The notes under the pieces are model-generated. The model did not search any database. It had not been told where the DNA came from and was given only the letters and a program-made list of their open reading frames with translations. Of a stretch of 64,000 nucleotides of DNA, positions 46,853 through 60,288 are shown in pieces. Both the position numbers and the translations under genes were made by a program. Source of the stretch: Trichobilharzia szidati (lineage: Eukaryota; Platyhelminthes; Trematoda; Strigeidida; Schistosomatidae); NCBI GenBank assembly GCA_944472155.2, contig OX235273.1, positions 82,144,793-82,208,792 of the forward strand, given 5' to 3'. Each line of letters starts with the position of its first letter. The stretch's first letter is position 1.

Positions 46853-49030
46853 ATATCTAAACTGCGGTATTTTCCATTTCCTTAAATGTTACTCTTAGGT
46901 ATTCTGAGAAATAGCGAGTGGTGGACACGTTGTTATAACACAACGGATAACATTCTGCGAGCCGTCCGCTTAACACAGGAACCAAACTACGCCTTTCGAA
47001 ATGCTTATGAACGGTTTAGATGTCGTCTCATCAGCCTGAACCAAAACATCCTGGTGCTGCACTGCGGGAAATAACAGAGTTCACCAGAAGGTCATACAGT
47101 TTACTAGTAAATGAACTGCATTCAACTATGAGATAACGACATGCCTTTGTTAATCGCTTATTTTTGTGAAAATGTTTGTATCACCTTATTGTTTCCATTT
47201 GTGTTCATAATATAAACATGTATGTTTAAACCGCTGTTACGCTTCCTTTCCCTTCAAATGCCTAAAAGTGACAGCTTAAAGAATACTTTGGTTGATTGTT
47301 TCGTGATGAGAGCACTTTGGAAGTCAGCTGGAAATTACATCTATCTGTGCTTTATTTACTACGTTTTATCAGCCGAAGATTTCTGGCTTCTAGCATACCC
47401 TGAGTAACGGTGACTAATACGATTTATCACTTATGCCATATCAACCCCAACCTAACAACAATTCTAAACTTATTCTAACCTATTCTTCGATAATGCATTT
47501 TTATGGTAAATTATTTTATCTACCCACTATATGCTGAAATAACGCTGGTCGTGCTTAAAAAGAGAGCTGGGTGTCGAATTAAGTCTTTTCATTCCGAAGT
47601 AACGCTAGTCCGTGCTTAACATGTCCTGTGGGGGCTGGAACAACGCTGATAAGCAAACTCAATAGGTTCTAATCTAACCCTGAAAATGCCAAAAAAGAAC
47701 AGTGCTGAATGAGTGCCAGTCATGCTGAAAACCTGCACTGAGCTCTTGTCTGTGCCATTAAAGAATCCATTTCAGAAGAGATTCAGAATTTACTCACTAT
47801 AGCATGTTAGAATTATTTCAGAATAAGTGAGATTTAATTCAGCATTATAATAAGCTTGGGACGCTTAAAAGACCAACCTTACAACAATTCTCAGCAAAAT
47901 CTAACCAGCGCGTCAATAATTCCTTTTTATGGTAAATGAATGTTTTATCTACTTGAATTGAACCCAGTATGTACTGAAGTAACCCTGGTCCTTAATAAGG
48001 AGCACTGGATGCTGAACCTGGGCTAGGAGGGCTGCAATAATCGTAATTTAACATTTTGTGAACCTGTTCTGATTGGTTGTACAATAATCGAACAATTTAA
48101 ACTTTTGAAAAAGTGCTAATTTATGATGCTTCACGATTGTAATTTATAAAATAACTGATCACGCCTGTAAAAATGGAATGCATTTCTCGTAGACCTACAC
48201 GTTTATACAAAATCTAAATTATTATAATGCTATTATTTAGCTGCTTCTATATATTATCTGTAAATTGATTGCTTGTAAATGCTTATCAGGCGGACATCTA
48301 GAAAATTGTTTTATTCATAATAAACATGTATTACCCAAGTTAATAATGCTTTTCTTGAACCTTTGCAGACTTATGGAGAAACACACATGTGCTGTGTGCG
48401 TAGATGGGACCTACTGACAGAAACAGAGAACCACTCTTTAGAATTATCTGTACATCTGAAATCTAATTTTTGTTTAATTAGAAATTTTTCAGTGAATCCG
48501 TGTTCATTCTGCTGTAATGCGATTGTGTTCCCGTAGCATTAGTAATACGTGCTAGGGTAAGAATTAGGGTTAACTATTAGGAATAAATGCGACTTCTGTG
48601 GAACTTTTTTTAATGTGATTAGGTGAACAGATAGTAACGTAACGTGTTCCGTGGCTGCGAACTGTACGCTTCCTGTTATTATTATTATAACCGTATTTGC
48701 ACTGAATCATGCGTCTTACAGTATAGGTGCAGTCTTTTCCTCATGGTACATTACGACACGTAGAAATCACCAGCATACTAAAATGGATTTATTTTCACTT
48801 CGTGACTATGAATTGCGAGTCAGTTGATGTGCCCTGCTCAGGCGATAGATGACTCGAAACGCTTTAAAATCTCAATGCCCTCTTCGAGATGTGGGCAAAT
48901 TTACTTTGTTTGACTACAAGATAATCTTCTTATCAATAAACTTCTCCGAACGACCAGCTGAGGACAGCATCCTTTGATGCTTATCCTAAAACCGCCTCAT
49001 GTCGTCGACTTCTAGCAGGAACACACGCAT
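46853..49030 (+). repeat. Long inverted repeat, right arm
   Basis: The reverse complement of 37951-40128, same length. The outer part from 47647 is also the start of copy B of the 5.45-kb repeat, which continues without a break past 49030. Position 49030 is therefore the limit of symmetry with the left arm and not an obvious element end. No matching short duplication was seen at 37942-37950 and 49031-49039. Confidence 0.95.
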
Positions 49031-52000
49031 TAAAGTGTGTAGTGCAATGAATACTTAGAAAACTTTGTGGTTTCTTCAATAAATGTAGCCTGTAGGCATC
49101 AGCTGATCAAGTGACCTACGGCCGTATATAGGCTGCCATTTATTGGCAGCCTGTCGACGGGCGTAATTCTGAGTGGCCGCGAGTGAGATAAACAAGTGAT
49201 TTGCTCGCTTGTGATTGGCCAGTTTGTCTTTCGAGCTGCGGTAATTTCAAACATCATTTAACTGCTTGGTTAGGTTCGCAATTGCCAGGAGCGTTTTATC
49301 AAGTCTGGTGCATAATTGACAGCACATACTATTACAGCTCATGATAGATTTGATAAACCAGAGGATTTATTTGCTGAATTCAATGAATTCATCCCATATC
49401 AAGATCAAAACAGTATATGTAGGTAAACCTACATTTACTGTTTTGCTGTCACGAAGATCGGAAAGCAGGTATCAAATGTCTCAGTAAGCAGTGTAATACA
49501 TGTAGGCTACATGTTTTTAGTTGAAATAAACCGGGTCTCCATTCCCTTTCAGGATTAATCTTGAGTTAATTTGGAATAAGCTAGTTGACCACATCAGTTT
49601 TGCGAGAATGCAGTGAAAGTAAGTAAACACCTGCTTCATAAGACTACGTGATACATTTAATTGATATGATTGCATAATAAGTAGTTGTCTATCTAAGTTA
49701 ATGATGAATTCGTTGCGATAATAATACCTATTATTGCTTTTATAGTCACTATGAACATGAACGTTATTATTATTAATGCTGTCAGAACTCGTATTATTTG
49801 TCATAAAGCTGTTGTCACTTTTGTTAAAATCTTTGTTCAAGCTTTGGAAACTATTGCATAACTTGTCGTTAAATAATTTTTCATTTCATGATGCTTCGAT
49901 GGACCTACTAGATATCGACCGACGATAAATTGTGAAGTCCCTTGAGTTTAGTGAAAACTGTTTAGCTACTTATATATATTGTTTGTGAAGTGATTAGTAG
50001 TAAATGCTTATGAAGGAACATTTTTTATTCAGATCATACATGTACCACCTAAGTTAATAATGCTTTTCTTAAACCTTTTCAGGCTTATGGAGAAACATAT
50101 ATGTGCTGCTACGCAGATGGAACCTACTGACAATGACGGAGGACTACTCACTTAAACTATCTGTACATCTCAAATCTAATTTTTGTTTAATAAACACCTT
50201 TTTAATGAATCTGTGTTCCTTCTGTTGTAACGCGGTTGTGTTCCAGTGACGTTAGTAACACATTCTAAGTTAGGAATTAAAGGCAAACTTTTAGGAGTAA
50301 ATGCGGCGTCTGGGAAACTGTTGTTTATGCGATTACATGAACAGATAGCAACGTACCGTGTTCTGTAGCTGCGAACCGTAGGTATTCTAATGAAGTATAA
50401 TTGTATATCAATAGTAGGCATTCTGTTTTTAATTATTACGATAACCGTAGTTGCACTGAGTTATAAATATAACAGTATAGGTACATTATTCCCATCTTGG
50501 TTTATTACGATAAGTAGAAATCGCAGGCTCACTATCTCAGGTAGATTTACTTTTAACCTTGTTTGACTATGAATCCGAAGTCAATTAATAGGTTCCTACT
50601 AAGACGATATATAACTAAGCGCTTATAACCTCAATGTTTTCTTTTACAAGTGGACGCAGTAACTTCATTACGGCACGACATAGTCTTTTTATCAATAAGC
50701 CTCTCCAAATATCTAATTTTACCTAGCATTTTTAAGATCACGTCATATACTCAGTACCTCACAAATTACGCAAAGGCTAGAAATCAGCTTTATCAAGTAG
50801 AATACACAAACGAATAACGAGGAATACATTTATTAATGAATAAACATGTAATACATAATCAACAACACGGCAGATATCTTTTTCTTTATATCGCCCAAAT
50901 CCATGAAATTCCCGAAAGTAGATATTATCTGAAAAAGAACAAAAGAATTCTCAAGATGTACACATTGTTACCACTGTAAATGCAATAAATAACTACTTAA
51001 CATGTTTAAAATGATGAAATAATCAGTTTAATTGTATACAATTACATCAGTCAATATTTTTCAGGAAGAAAAAATGGATATTGCATCTACCTGTAAACAT
51101 CAAGTATATGCTATAAAATAAGTAAATACTATGCGTATATAATTTCTAAGTATTTCTGTAGATTTACTTTAATGAAATGCATGTGGAGGAGCTTTGACAG
51201 CATTAGCAAAAGTAAACAACAAAGTAAATCAAATAATCAACAAAACCAACTATCCCACCTCATCATGTCCATGTATAATCCTTTAAACTGCAAAAAAATT
51301 CACTAAAAGTCGTTATAATATGTCTATTCAAGTAAATCGACGTTTTCTGAACGGAAAAGTACGTAATTCAATAATTTGTAAATTGGCCGTAAATTACAGC
51401 CGGATAAGGACACCATCATTTCCCGTTTATGCTAAAAACGCCTTATTACATCAACTTTTAGCAGCAATATAGGTGTAAAAGTGTGTAAAACAACGAAAAA
51501 TCACCTATTTTCGAAGTTTTTTCATTAAATAAAGCCGCTAGACATCAGCTGATCAAATGACCTACGGCCGTCTACAGGCTGCCCCAGTGTTTACTAGGAC
51601 GCCACTTAAATCAGCGATCAAGTTTATGTTTAGGTCATTTGATATGACTGGACGATTAAAACAGTGATAAGTCCAGATGAAATTGAGCATTATGTTGGGT
51701 GGTGGGAGGAAATTTCGGTACTTCAGTGGTTCAAACAGGACAGCTGCATTACTAACCATGTTGTGTAAATAGCTCAAGGATGACAGCTGGTTATATTTTT
51801 TCTCCTTTTCAATGAACCTGTTGTCTAAGCAGCACTTAGAATACCAGGTTTGGATGAAATTTCCTGAATTGCTTGTATACGGCACCCATAATTCTGACTA
51901 CATACTGCTGACTTATCTGACCGGTAGCTCAAAGGGTGGTGACCGCTATTCAGCGGATATGATGGTGGGGACTTAAGAGAACCACCCTTATCTGTGGGAA

Positions 52001-53095
52001 TGCGCTCTACTGCTAAGGTTCCTGAGTGTGAATGACTTCAAAAAAAATAATAATAATAAAACAAAATAATAGCTGCCTGTATAACAAAGCTTGTTTATAA
52101 ACTCTTTGAAAACAACCTCATGGTACGATTTCTCTACTTCAGGAGGACATCTAACTGTACAAATCAGAACAACAGCATAAATAAGTATCATCATTCTTTT
52201 TGTTTTTCTTCACTTCTACATATTTTATGTAATTTGGCGTTTGGATTTAACTTCTCCACTTTCTATACCCATTATCATATATAGGTTTAAAAATCATTAT
52301 TCGTTTTGCCCTTGTTTTTTAAACAAATTTGTTATTCTATATTTTTTGTTGTTGTTTACTACCACAAACTTGAACTAACTGTTAGTATGTTACACTATAA
52401 AACTCAATGACTCTAAATTATTAGTAACAAAATAGGGGAATAAACCCTGCGTTTATCGCATATTGTTTGCTTAAATTATTACTATTTGCTGGCTGCCTCT
52501 GCACCTCTCTTTCTGTTTTCTTCTTCTTTCTCGAAGGTATTGCATTGATGCACTGCAAATGAACAGTGATGCTGCTTTCTACGTTTGTATTACTTGAGCG
52601 TTATTCAGAATATTGTTGGCACACACGACGAACCGCGGAACAAATTCCATTCTGAATTCTGTTTATCATCGCAAAGTTGGTCCCTTGTATCTGTTAATAC
52701 CAAAATAATGTTGTACTCACCCGCTACTGTGGAGTTTTATAAATTTTTGAACATTTATTAATTGACAAAATGATAATGATCACAAAGCCTTATCCTGTAT
52801 GTCTTACTCTAGCACATGTTAATCACCTCTCTTCTTACCTTCCATTAACGCAACATTTCGTAATTCCCGCATGAATTTAACTGACTTTAAGTATATTATA
52901 GACTATAAATTAGACTTGAACCAGTATATTGTAATCTATTCTAAAAAAGTTTCTAGAGGTTTTTTTCATTTTTCCAATTTTTGATGTCAAAAAACGGTGT
53001 TCCATTTCAAATTGTACTTGTCGAATATGATCGTGCCTGTACAAACGGTATGTTAATCATGTAAATGTTTAATTTATGTGAAATATATATTATTA
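47647..53095 (+). repeat. 5.45-kb direct repeat, copy B
   Basis: Uninterrupted copy of 23687-26965 plus 30294-32475; the site occupied by the LTR element in copy A is empty here (about 50921-50930). The short frames (for example 49517-49840 minus, 107 codons) are identical between copies because of recent duplication and show no protein motif. The right end is followed by the 54-bp motif described at 34983. Confidence 0.95.
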
Positions 53096-53103
53096 TTATT
53101 ATT

Positions 53104-53157
53104 ATCAATCGGTTCATTATGCAGTTTGGTTTTGGGCTGCTATAGTTTGAAGTCACC
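53104..53157 (+). repeat. 54-bp motif at the right edge of copy B
   Basis: Matches 34983-35036 (TCAATCGGTTCATTATGCAG, then GGTTTTGGGCTGCT and AGTCACCCA) with a few differences. Confidence 0.85.
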
Positions 53158-54559
53158 CAATGTCGACACTTTCAAATACTTCTGCATGCAATTCCAATCC
53201 CAACATATTTACTGGGCTTGAATTGGTGAAACTTGCCGTCATTCCAAATTGGCGGCCTGAACTATCGCCAACAAATAGGTTTCGCATGGACTTTGAAAGG
53301 GGGTGTGTGACACTTGTATGAGTGATGATTTTGAAGAAACGCCTTTTCCAACTTTCGCGTTGTGGATACAGACTGTGTGAATGCAATGTGCAATCTACAG
53401 ACATATGTAGATGGCACGAATATATGAGTTATGGACTCTGAAATTGTACTGTTGTTACAACATACCTTTTGTGCTACCTCTATGCCTTGCATTCTTCCTC
53501 GTATGTGTGCGCCATGTAGGTTTATTGATTGGTGAGTACTCTTTCAGGTTTTTACAGTTTTAGCAGCTCCCTCTGATTCCATAGGTTTCACAAGTGAATT
53601 TTTGCACGCTATTTTTTAATTTCAGCTTCTGTTTTTATGCTTCATAAGGGCTCACAGACAAACCTCAAATCGAACTGTCCTTGCTGAAACTGGGTTTTGC
53701 GAGTTTTAGGGCTAACTGATCACAGAAAATATGTTTTTGCAACGGTTTGGCTTTCCGGCTGTTGATAATTTTACGAAGCTCCGATGTTTGTATTTGTGGT
53801 TACTTAATTTTCCGTTTCTTAGGATCATAACTAAACTACTTTTTATATAAAGCATTTAATTTTAAGAAACTTGTCTGTTAAACCGAAGTGTTGTGGAAGA
53901 GTGGGATAGCTGTAATCATTTGTTTCACTACGTGTGGGCCAAATTTACCTCTGCAGGCTGCAGGCGTTGTCACCAATTCCACTCACACTGACGCACAATG
54001 CTGTGGTGCAGCAGAACATCGGATAAAGGAAGCAACCCCGATTTCGCGGGCCGCTGGAGCTTATAAATCGCTAAGATTGTCCACCACAAGGTAAAATCAA
54101 CCAGCGCAAAGACAGTGAGGTTGTTGTTAGCGTCTTCGATAAGCCCTAAAGCATCTCTGACGAAACAGTACTGTTGAACTGTAGCTGCCATAAGTCAATT
54201 GCCTAGAAACTGAAGGGGCATAGAAAAGCCAGAAACCTATAGTAATAATCGCTCCGCAATTCTCTAAATTTGTAGATCTATCGTCACGAACGACGGAAAC
54301 GGATAGTGAGGAACCACAACAAAATCACGGCTGAGAAAGATGCAATTCTGAGCAATGCGCAAATCATCATAGAACCATGCCCCCACGCCCTTTCCGACTT
54401 ATGCCAGGGAGACCAAATCAAAATATAGGTGAAGGGCGAGAAAAATTACGTCATTGGGCGTTATCATGGAGTAAAATTTTAAGCTTTATAATTTCTAAGC
54501 TTCTTAGGGTGGAGTGTGATAGCATCAAAATGAACTAACAGTTTATCCACAGTCATGCG
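53158..54559. other. Unassigned sequence
   Basis: No gene or repeat recognised with confidence. The last few hundred bases may be upstream parts of the CR1-like relic that follows. Confidence 0.35.
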
Positions 54560-56790
54560 AATAAATAGACAAAGCTAGTTAATGTGGTGGATTGTGAAAA
54601 CCCGCATATTGTCGCGCAGACAGAGTCATGCATCGTATCTGGCATCAGCAACAGTGAATTAACCTCCAAAAGTGCACAGCGCACACGGCAGACTGACTAA
54701 ACTAGAGGGGGTGGGGTAGTCATCTGCTACAGGAAGTGCCCAGCCCTGTGCAGCACCGAAGCTCATGCACAGGAAAACAGGTTGTGCAAACTTCTTTTGC
54801 TGCAGACCGTAACGTCTAATGCTGTACCTTTGAACATTGAATATAGTTCTGTTCGGAACATTCTGGTTTTTCTCCGGATTTCGGTAGACGACCGCGAGTC
54901 CGTCTCTTCGAAATGTTATTCGTGCGATAGCCGTAATAAGACGTAAGTGCAGAGGACAAGACGTCAACCTCACTGGAATATACTGCGGTGCTGAATCACC
55001 ACAAACTATTTTCTAGCAGAGCAACCTGACCCATCAGCATCCACATGACTATGTCTCTTAGCCAGCGAATTCGCCACGCCGTTCGTTGACTAGACGAGGC
55101 TTAGGGCGCCATTCTCGGACAATTACCCTGTTGAAACCCGTCATTCCGTTGCGTCTCACAGCACTCTTCCGTAACCCTGGACCTGGTTAACCAGGTCCTG
55201 TCTTCCATTGGGAGGATGTCGACCTCATGCAACGTCTTCTACCTTTAGAAGGAAGTGATCATGCTGCGCTCACTTCTAAGTTTACGGATGCTTCACTATT
55301 CTTGGTAAAACCCCAACTCTATCAATCATCTTTCAAATATACAACTAGAATGACTTCATTGGCCTAATTATAGGACTGGTATGTAAACCAGAAAAGCCGC
55401 TCGAAATTTTCATTGAGCCAATTTAGGCAACTTTAAAGCCGGGTGACCTAATCCTTCATCAAATTGTCTGTCTCAAAGACACTGCCCCTGTGGGTAAACT
55501 GGGAAATTCGAGGAATACCGAGGCGTAGGCACGAATGCTAGAACAAATTTATGGCACTTAGGACTTCAGAGACCAGAAAGCGATGGCTGTTGCTGGAAAT
55601 AAAGCTATTGCCGGGATTCGCCAGTCACAGACAAAGTTGAAAATGCATGGCACGACCCAAGAAAGTACTTTCACACACGAATCTTAGGAAAGAAACTTTT
55701 AGTGGAGTCACAAACCTGACTGCTGAAAATGGCACAGTTGGAGAGGACAAAGAAAAGGCGGAAACAGTGGAAAACTACTTCTTTGAAGTCTTCGAACAGG
55801 GGGTCTTTACTCCCTATAGCGTCATCTCTGGCCTAGGTAGGTTAAAACAAATGGATTTCGTCAGTATCGACAGAGATTCCGTACATTGATCTTACAACAC
55901 ACCATACGTAGAGGAATCTATAGGACCCGATTAACTTCATCCAAGGAATCTCTGGGAGTTGGAAGTCAATATAGACAACCCGCGGGCTAAGTCTTATGAG
56001 TGGAGTGATGCAGTGTGATTGGAGGGGCACAGTTGTAGCCACCATTCACGAAGGAGGATCCAGACACTATCTTTCACACTATGTGCCTACTAGTCTTTTC
56101 ATCGTCTTCATCAAAATGCTGGAAACGTTTGTCAAGAAAACTATCTTGGGGTATCCAGACAATAACGGCCTTTTGCCCATAGAATAACGCGGCTTCCAGG
56201 GAAACCTCTCATGCCTGATGAACCCTCCTACAGCAGCAGAGAGCTGGATCAAGTCCAGGGACAACAAGAAACACATCGACACCAATTTTATAGAGTTTGA
56301 CAGGACTTGCAATAAAGTGTGGCGTAGCTAGCCCCCTTATTATATCATTGAGTGTACTCACCGAAACCCCCATAGTCCTCTCCGTAGATGACCTAAACTT
56401 TCGAGAAAGAAAGCTTAAGGGTGGTGACAATGGGCTCACATTAAATTGGTCCAAAGATGGATGCTTCCAACCAACGTATCGAAATGCCAAACCATGCATT
56501 TTGGAACGTAAACTTCGCCTCATATGGCACACAGGGAATAACCCTCCCGTCAGTTTAGTAGCATGTGGCCATTGGTTTTACGGTAATCGCCACCTGAAAA
56601 CTAACGCACACTGTCGCGGGGTGGCAGCTCAAGGTTTTAGATCCTTATGGGCGATACTCAGAGAGTTTAGAAGAGCCACCAGTGGAACGTTCACTATTTT
56701 GTACACATCTTTAGTGTGGTCTGGACTGGAAAACTGCATCCAACCAGACAGCTCTCGTGTCAGTGGGACTAAACACTAAACCCACCAATC
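54560..56790 (+). pseudogene. Degraded CR1-like LINE
   Basis: Plus-strand fragments in shifting frames follow the CR1 order. An endonuclease trace (GGGVVICYRKCPALCSTEAH, about 54700-54770) is followed by the linker LSHTNLRKETFSGVTNLT and KAETVENYFFEVFEQG (about 55660-55800), then reverse transcriptase (HEGGSRHYLSHYVPTSLF near 56050, FQGNLSCLMNPPTAAESWI near 56190, IEFDRTCNKVW near 56290), a SVDDLNFRERK segment where FADD would be (about 56385), and thumb-like sequence to 56779. Far more decayed than the copy at 41201. Confidence 0.75.
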
Positions 56791-57749
56791 CTACAAAATA
56801 TCAAGATAATAGTCCAAACTTAGCAAATATATCTGAGTAGTATGTTGGAACTTTTAAGTTGAGTTATAAAGGAGTATAGTCACTTGGAAACAGGATAAAG
56901 TCCACTTCCGTAATTTAAAAATCTAAAGATAGAGTTCACGAGGCATGCTTTGGTGGCGTCTCCCCCACTGTAGGTGCTGTCAACAGTTTCTTGCATATTT
57001 TCTGAGCGATAAGAAATTTCTGTGGTTTCCAAGGTATGCAACCAGAGAGTTAGAATGACTAACAGGAAGTTGCGGGGAGTGGGAAGTTGGGGCGTGGACA
57101 AGGACGCGTGTATTTTCTAATCAGGCGTAAATACTGCTATTTTAAAAACGAAAGGTGGATTTAACGTGTTATATTTTTACATTCAATTAAAGTGTACGAA
57201 TTCTTCAATTTGGATTTTACAAGGGTGCAAATGAAATCGACACAGATGGTTCCCGGCATGCTAACTTCGTCATACGAGGAAGGATTTGACAGTTGCGATC
57301 TTCTCTTTCTATTCTGCAGGTGGAGAGATGTCATTATAACGTTCAAAATTCTGTGAAATAACTACGGAACTAATTTACCTTCTTTTCTACTTCTTACTTA
57401 GTTGGAACAACTCAGGGGAAATGCCGAGAAAGTTCAAAGGTCAAGGACGAACTATGTCACTGCGGAGTGCTGGTTCTCCCATCAAGTCACAAACCCTTAG
57501 AACCCAACCGCAGAAGAAGTGGTGTGTGGGCCGTCGAATGACCCATTCAAGAAGAGATTCGCCAAGCATACAAACGTGCTAGAAAAGACTAATAAATGCC
57601 TCAAGCATTCTATCCCCAATCAGTAAATCTGAAATCCTACTGGTGAATACGGAGGAAAATTAGAGAAATAGAATTCGAGCTAGCCAAAAGCTGCCGGAGG
57701 TAACTGATAGCTGACTCCAGTTGTTTTCACCAGTCTTATAAAATAGTAA
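56791..57749. other. Unassigned sequence
   Basis: No gene or repeat recognised. Confidence 0.35.
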
Positions 57750-58106
57750 TGTGGAGTAGTGGTAATGTGGTGAGAGCTGTCTACTAGCCAACTGGTTGAC
57801 AGTAATTGAGGTCAATGTTTATGTATCAAATATTAGTCATGTTGTGGTGAGAGATGGTTGCTAGCCAAATTGGTTGACAGTAATTGAGGTCAAAGGTCAA
57901 GATGGACAGGCGGATACAGTTAACATATAGATGAACTGACACAGCCACAAGAGATGCAAGGTTAACTTTGTGTGAGAAACAACCAATCAACAGACTGTAT
58001 TTTTTACTAACATTAACCTACAATAATACACATCAAAATCTATAAATACGTGTTGATTTTCCGTAATAAACGTTCTGTTGCCTGGCCCTTGTCTTCTGTT
58101 GTTACA
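57750..58106 (+). repeat. Putative 5' LTR of the gypsy-type element
   Basis: Starts TGTGGAGTAG and ends TTGTTACA, has AATAAA at about 58063, and is followed by TTTGGTGTCGCTGCC, a plausible primer-binding site. It contains two direct repeats of about 50 bases (57767-57815 and 57844-57893, sharing GGTTGACAGTAATTGAGGTC). There is no second LTR in the window to confirm the ends. Confidence 0.6.
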
Positions 58107-58130
58107 TTTGGTGTCGCTGCCTGTCGCGAA

Positions 58131-60282
58131 ATGAAAGTCTAATGGCCTGCAGCTTTTGAAGAAGGAGAAATATGAATCTTCTTGAGGGACTTCGAAGCTA
58201 TTGCAGAGTTGGATGGCGTGCAAGAGCCATCAGCGAAGACGGTTTTTCTTGGAACGCTACTGAGAGGCCGGGCGAAGGCAGCATATGATAGTGCGAGGCA
58301 AACAGAGGGGCAAGCAACTTGGAAGTCAGTGGTTGAACGCTTGAAGCAGGAGTTTGATAGCCCGATGGACAGAGAGCGGGCAATGCAGCAGTTTCGTACC
58401 ATGAAGTTGGGAGTTGACAGTGATCCTCTCGTATTGGCGCTGACATTGACAAGCCTACTTCGTCGCGCTCTACCAACACTGGACGAAGATGCTGAGGCAC
58501 AAATGTTGGCGTCCCAGTTTATGGAGAGCGTTCCAACAGCTACATCTGGTTAACGCTGTACAGCCACTGGACATCGGGGAGCTTGCGAAGGTGACCAGAC
58601 AACTGTTAAGTAAGACGGTTGCAGCGGTAGAGCCACCAAAATCCGAGCAGTCTGGGAAACAAATCGAAGAGTTGCAACGTGAAGTGGCCGCGCTGAGACT
58701 GAGCGTGCGGAGAGACCGGTGTTTCGCATGTGGCAAACTGGGGCACTGGAGAGAACGCTGCCCGGAAAGACGACAAAGAAGAATTTTTAAAAGATATACT
58801 GTGTCTTCTTCCTGTGTTCCGAGACTTGAGGTAATAGGGGCGATGGAGAAGGGGGCAGTATATTTGAAGTTACGGGTAAATGATCGCGAGTTGGTGTGTT
58901 TAATCGACACAGGGGCTGCAGTCTCACTCGTAGATAGGAGTCTATGTGAGAGTATAAGACCGTGTTCGTTGACAGTGCATACAGTAGGCGGTCACGTGTT
59001 AAGAATCGCGGGAGTTTCAGACTGCAGGGTTAGAATTGGAGAGGATTGCGTGACGTTCCCATTCCTGGTTGTACCTGAATTGCGCCGAACAATCCTTGGG
59101 GCCGACTTTTTGAGAGAAGTGGATGCAGTGATTAACATGGAGAAAAGGGTTGTCGTTACGAAGTACGGGTGTTTTAGCATGCACGAGAATAGTGAGGTAG
59201 CAGGGATTGCGGCATTGGAAGTCCGAAGTATAGCAAAGTTACTCAGCAAATACAACCATCTTTTCATTGGAGAGGGAGATCCGTACGGCTACTGTGATAA
59301 AGTGAAGCATGAAATTCCAGTGACAATCGGGAAAGGGAGACCATTGGTTACTCGAAGAGTCCCGTGTCATTTAGAAAGCGAAGTTGCAAGACAGGCTGAA
59401 GAGATGTTGAGGGATGACATTATTGAAGAAGCCGATAGCCCGTATAGTTCTCCAGTGCTATTGGGGAAGAAAAGCAACGGGAAATACAGATTTTGTGTTG
59501 ATTTCAGACAATTTAACAGTATAACAGAGCTGAGACCGTGTGCAGTGCCAACAATAGCGGAAACTTTAGATCACCTACAAAGTGCGAAGCTGTTCACAGT
59601 CTTAGATCTGCGATCGGGGTACTGGCAACTGCCTATAGAACGAGGAGATAGAGATAAGACGGCGTTCTTTGTGGGACAAAAACAATATCGGTTCAAACGC
59701 ATGCCTTTTGGATTGGCAGGTGCTCCATTTACATTTAGACGATTAATGACGTTGCTACTTAAGAATTTGAGGAACGTCGAAGTTGATGGAGATGACCTAG
59801 TGATATACAGTATGAGCGAGACTGACCACGTTGAGCATGTGGAGTCAGTTCTAAAACGCATCGAAGATTTCGGTCTACGCATCAACAAGGAGAAATCTCA
59901 GATTGCCAAGAAGAACGTTACACTTTTGGGTCATAAGGTGGGAAATGGCGAGATAACACCGCTGCCGGAAAAAATCTTAACAATCAAGTCCATTGAGCCC
60001 CCGAATTCGAAAAGGAAATTAAGACAGTTTTTGGGGAGAGCGGCGTTTTACAGTCGATTCGCGAAAAGCTTCAATAAAGTAGCGGCCCCGCTCTACCGGC
60101 TATTAGGCGAGTCAAAGTTTGTCTGGTCCGAAGACTCGCAGAGAGTATTTAACCACATCAAACAGATGATGGATCACCAGACAATGACGCTGCGACTACC
60201 GATACCGGGAGAGCCGTTCATAGTGTCTACCGACGCTAGCGATTACGGAATAGGTGCAGTACTTGTTAATCGCGATAGATAG
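58131..60282 (+). pseudogene. Gypsy-type gag-pol (broken)
   Basis: The gag frame begins at the ATG at 58131 but has stops at 58140 and 58173. From 58182 it is open (FLRDFEAIAEL, LLRGRAKAAYD, WKSVVERLKQEF) to 58553. A shift moves to the main frame (58489-60282), which has a CCHC knuckle (CFACGKLGHWRERC), protease (LIDTGAAVSLVD), reverse transcriptase (FTVLDLRSGYWQLPI, RMPFGLAGAPFTF) and the start of RNase H (STDASDYGIGAVL). The catalytic block reads VDGDD (residues 432-436 of this frame) instead of the usual Y-x-D-D. Both Asp residues remain but the Tyr is lost. The two early gag stops and the frameshift make the copy inactive. Confidence 0.87.
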
Positions 60283-60288
60283 ATAGAC

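Larger units (their letters stand above)
57750..60288 (+). mobile_element. Gypsy-type LTR retrotransposon, truncated by a second LTR element
   Basis: A putative 5' LTR (57750-58106) is followed by gag, protease and reverse transcriptase. The frame stops just inside RNase H at 60282, a few bases before the LTR of the next element at 60289. The rest of the element (RNase H, integrase, 3' LTR) is either beyond the window after that insertion or lost. Confidence 0.82.

Noticed and set aside
37942..49039. Target-site duplication around the giant inverted repeat
   Set aside because: The nine bases outside each arm (ending GCTGCTTTT on the left, starting TAAAGTGTG on the right) do not match, and copy A shows that the sequence continues normally past the right arm end.
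58470..58910. 146-codon minus-strand ORF
   Set aside because: Antisense to the gypsy gag-protease region.
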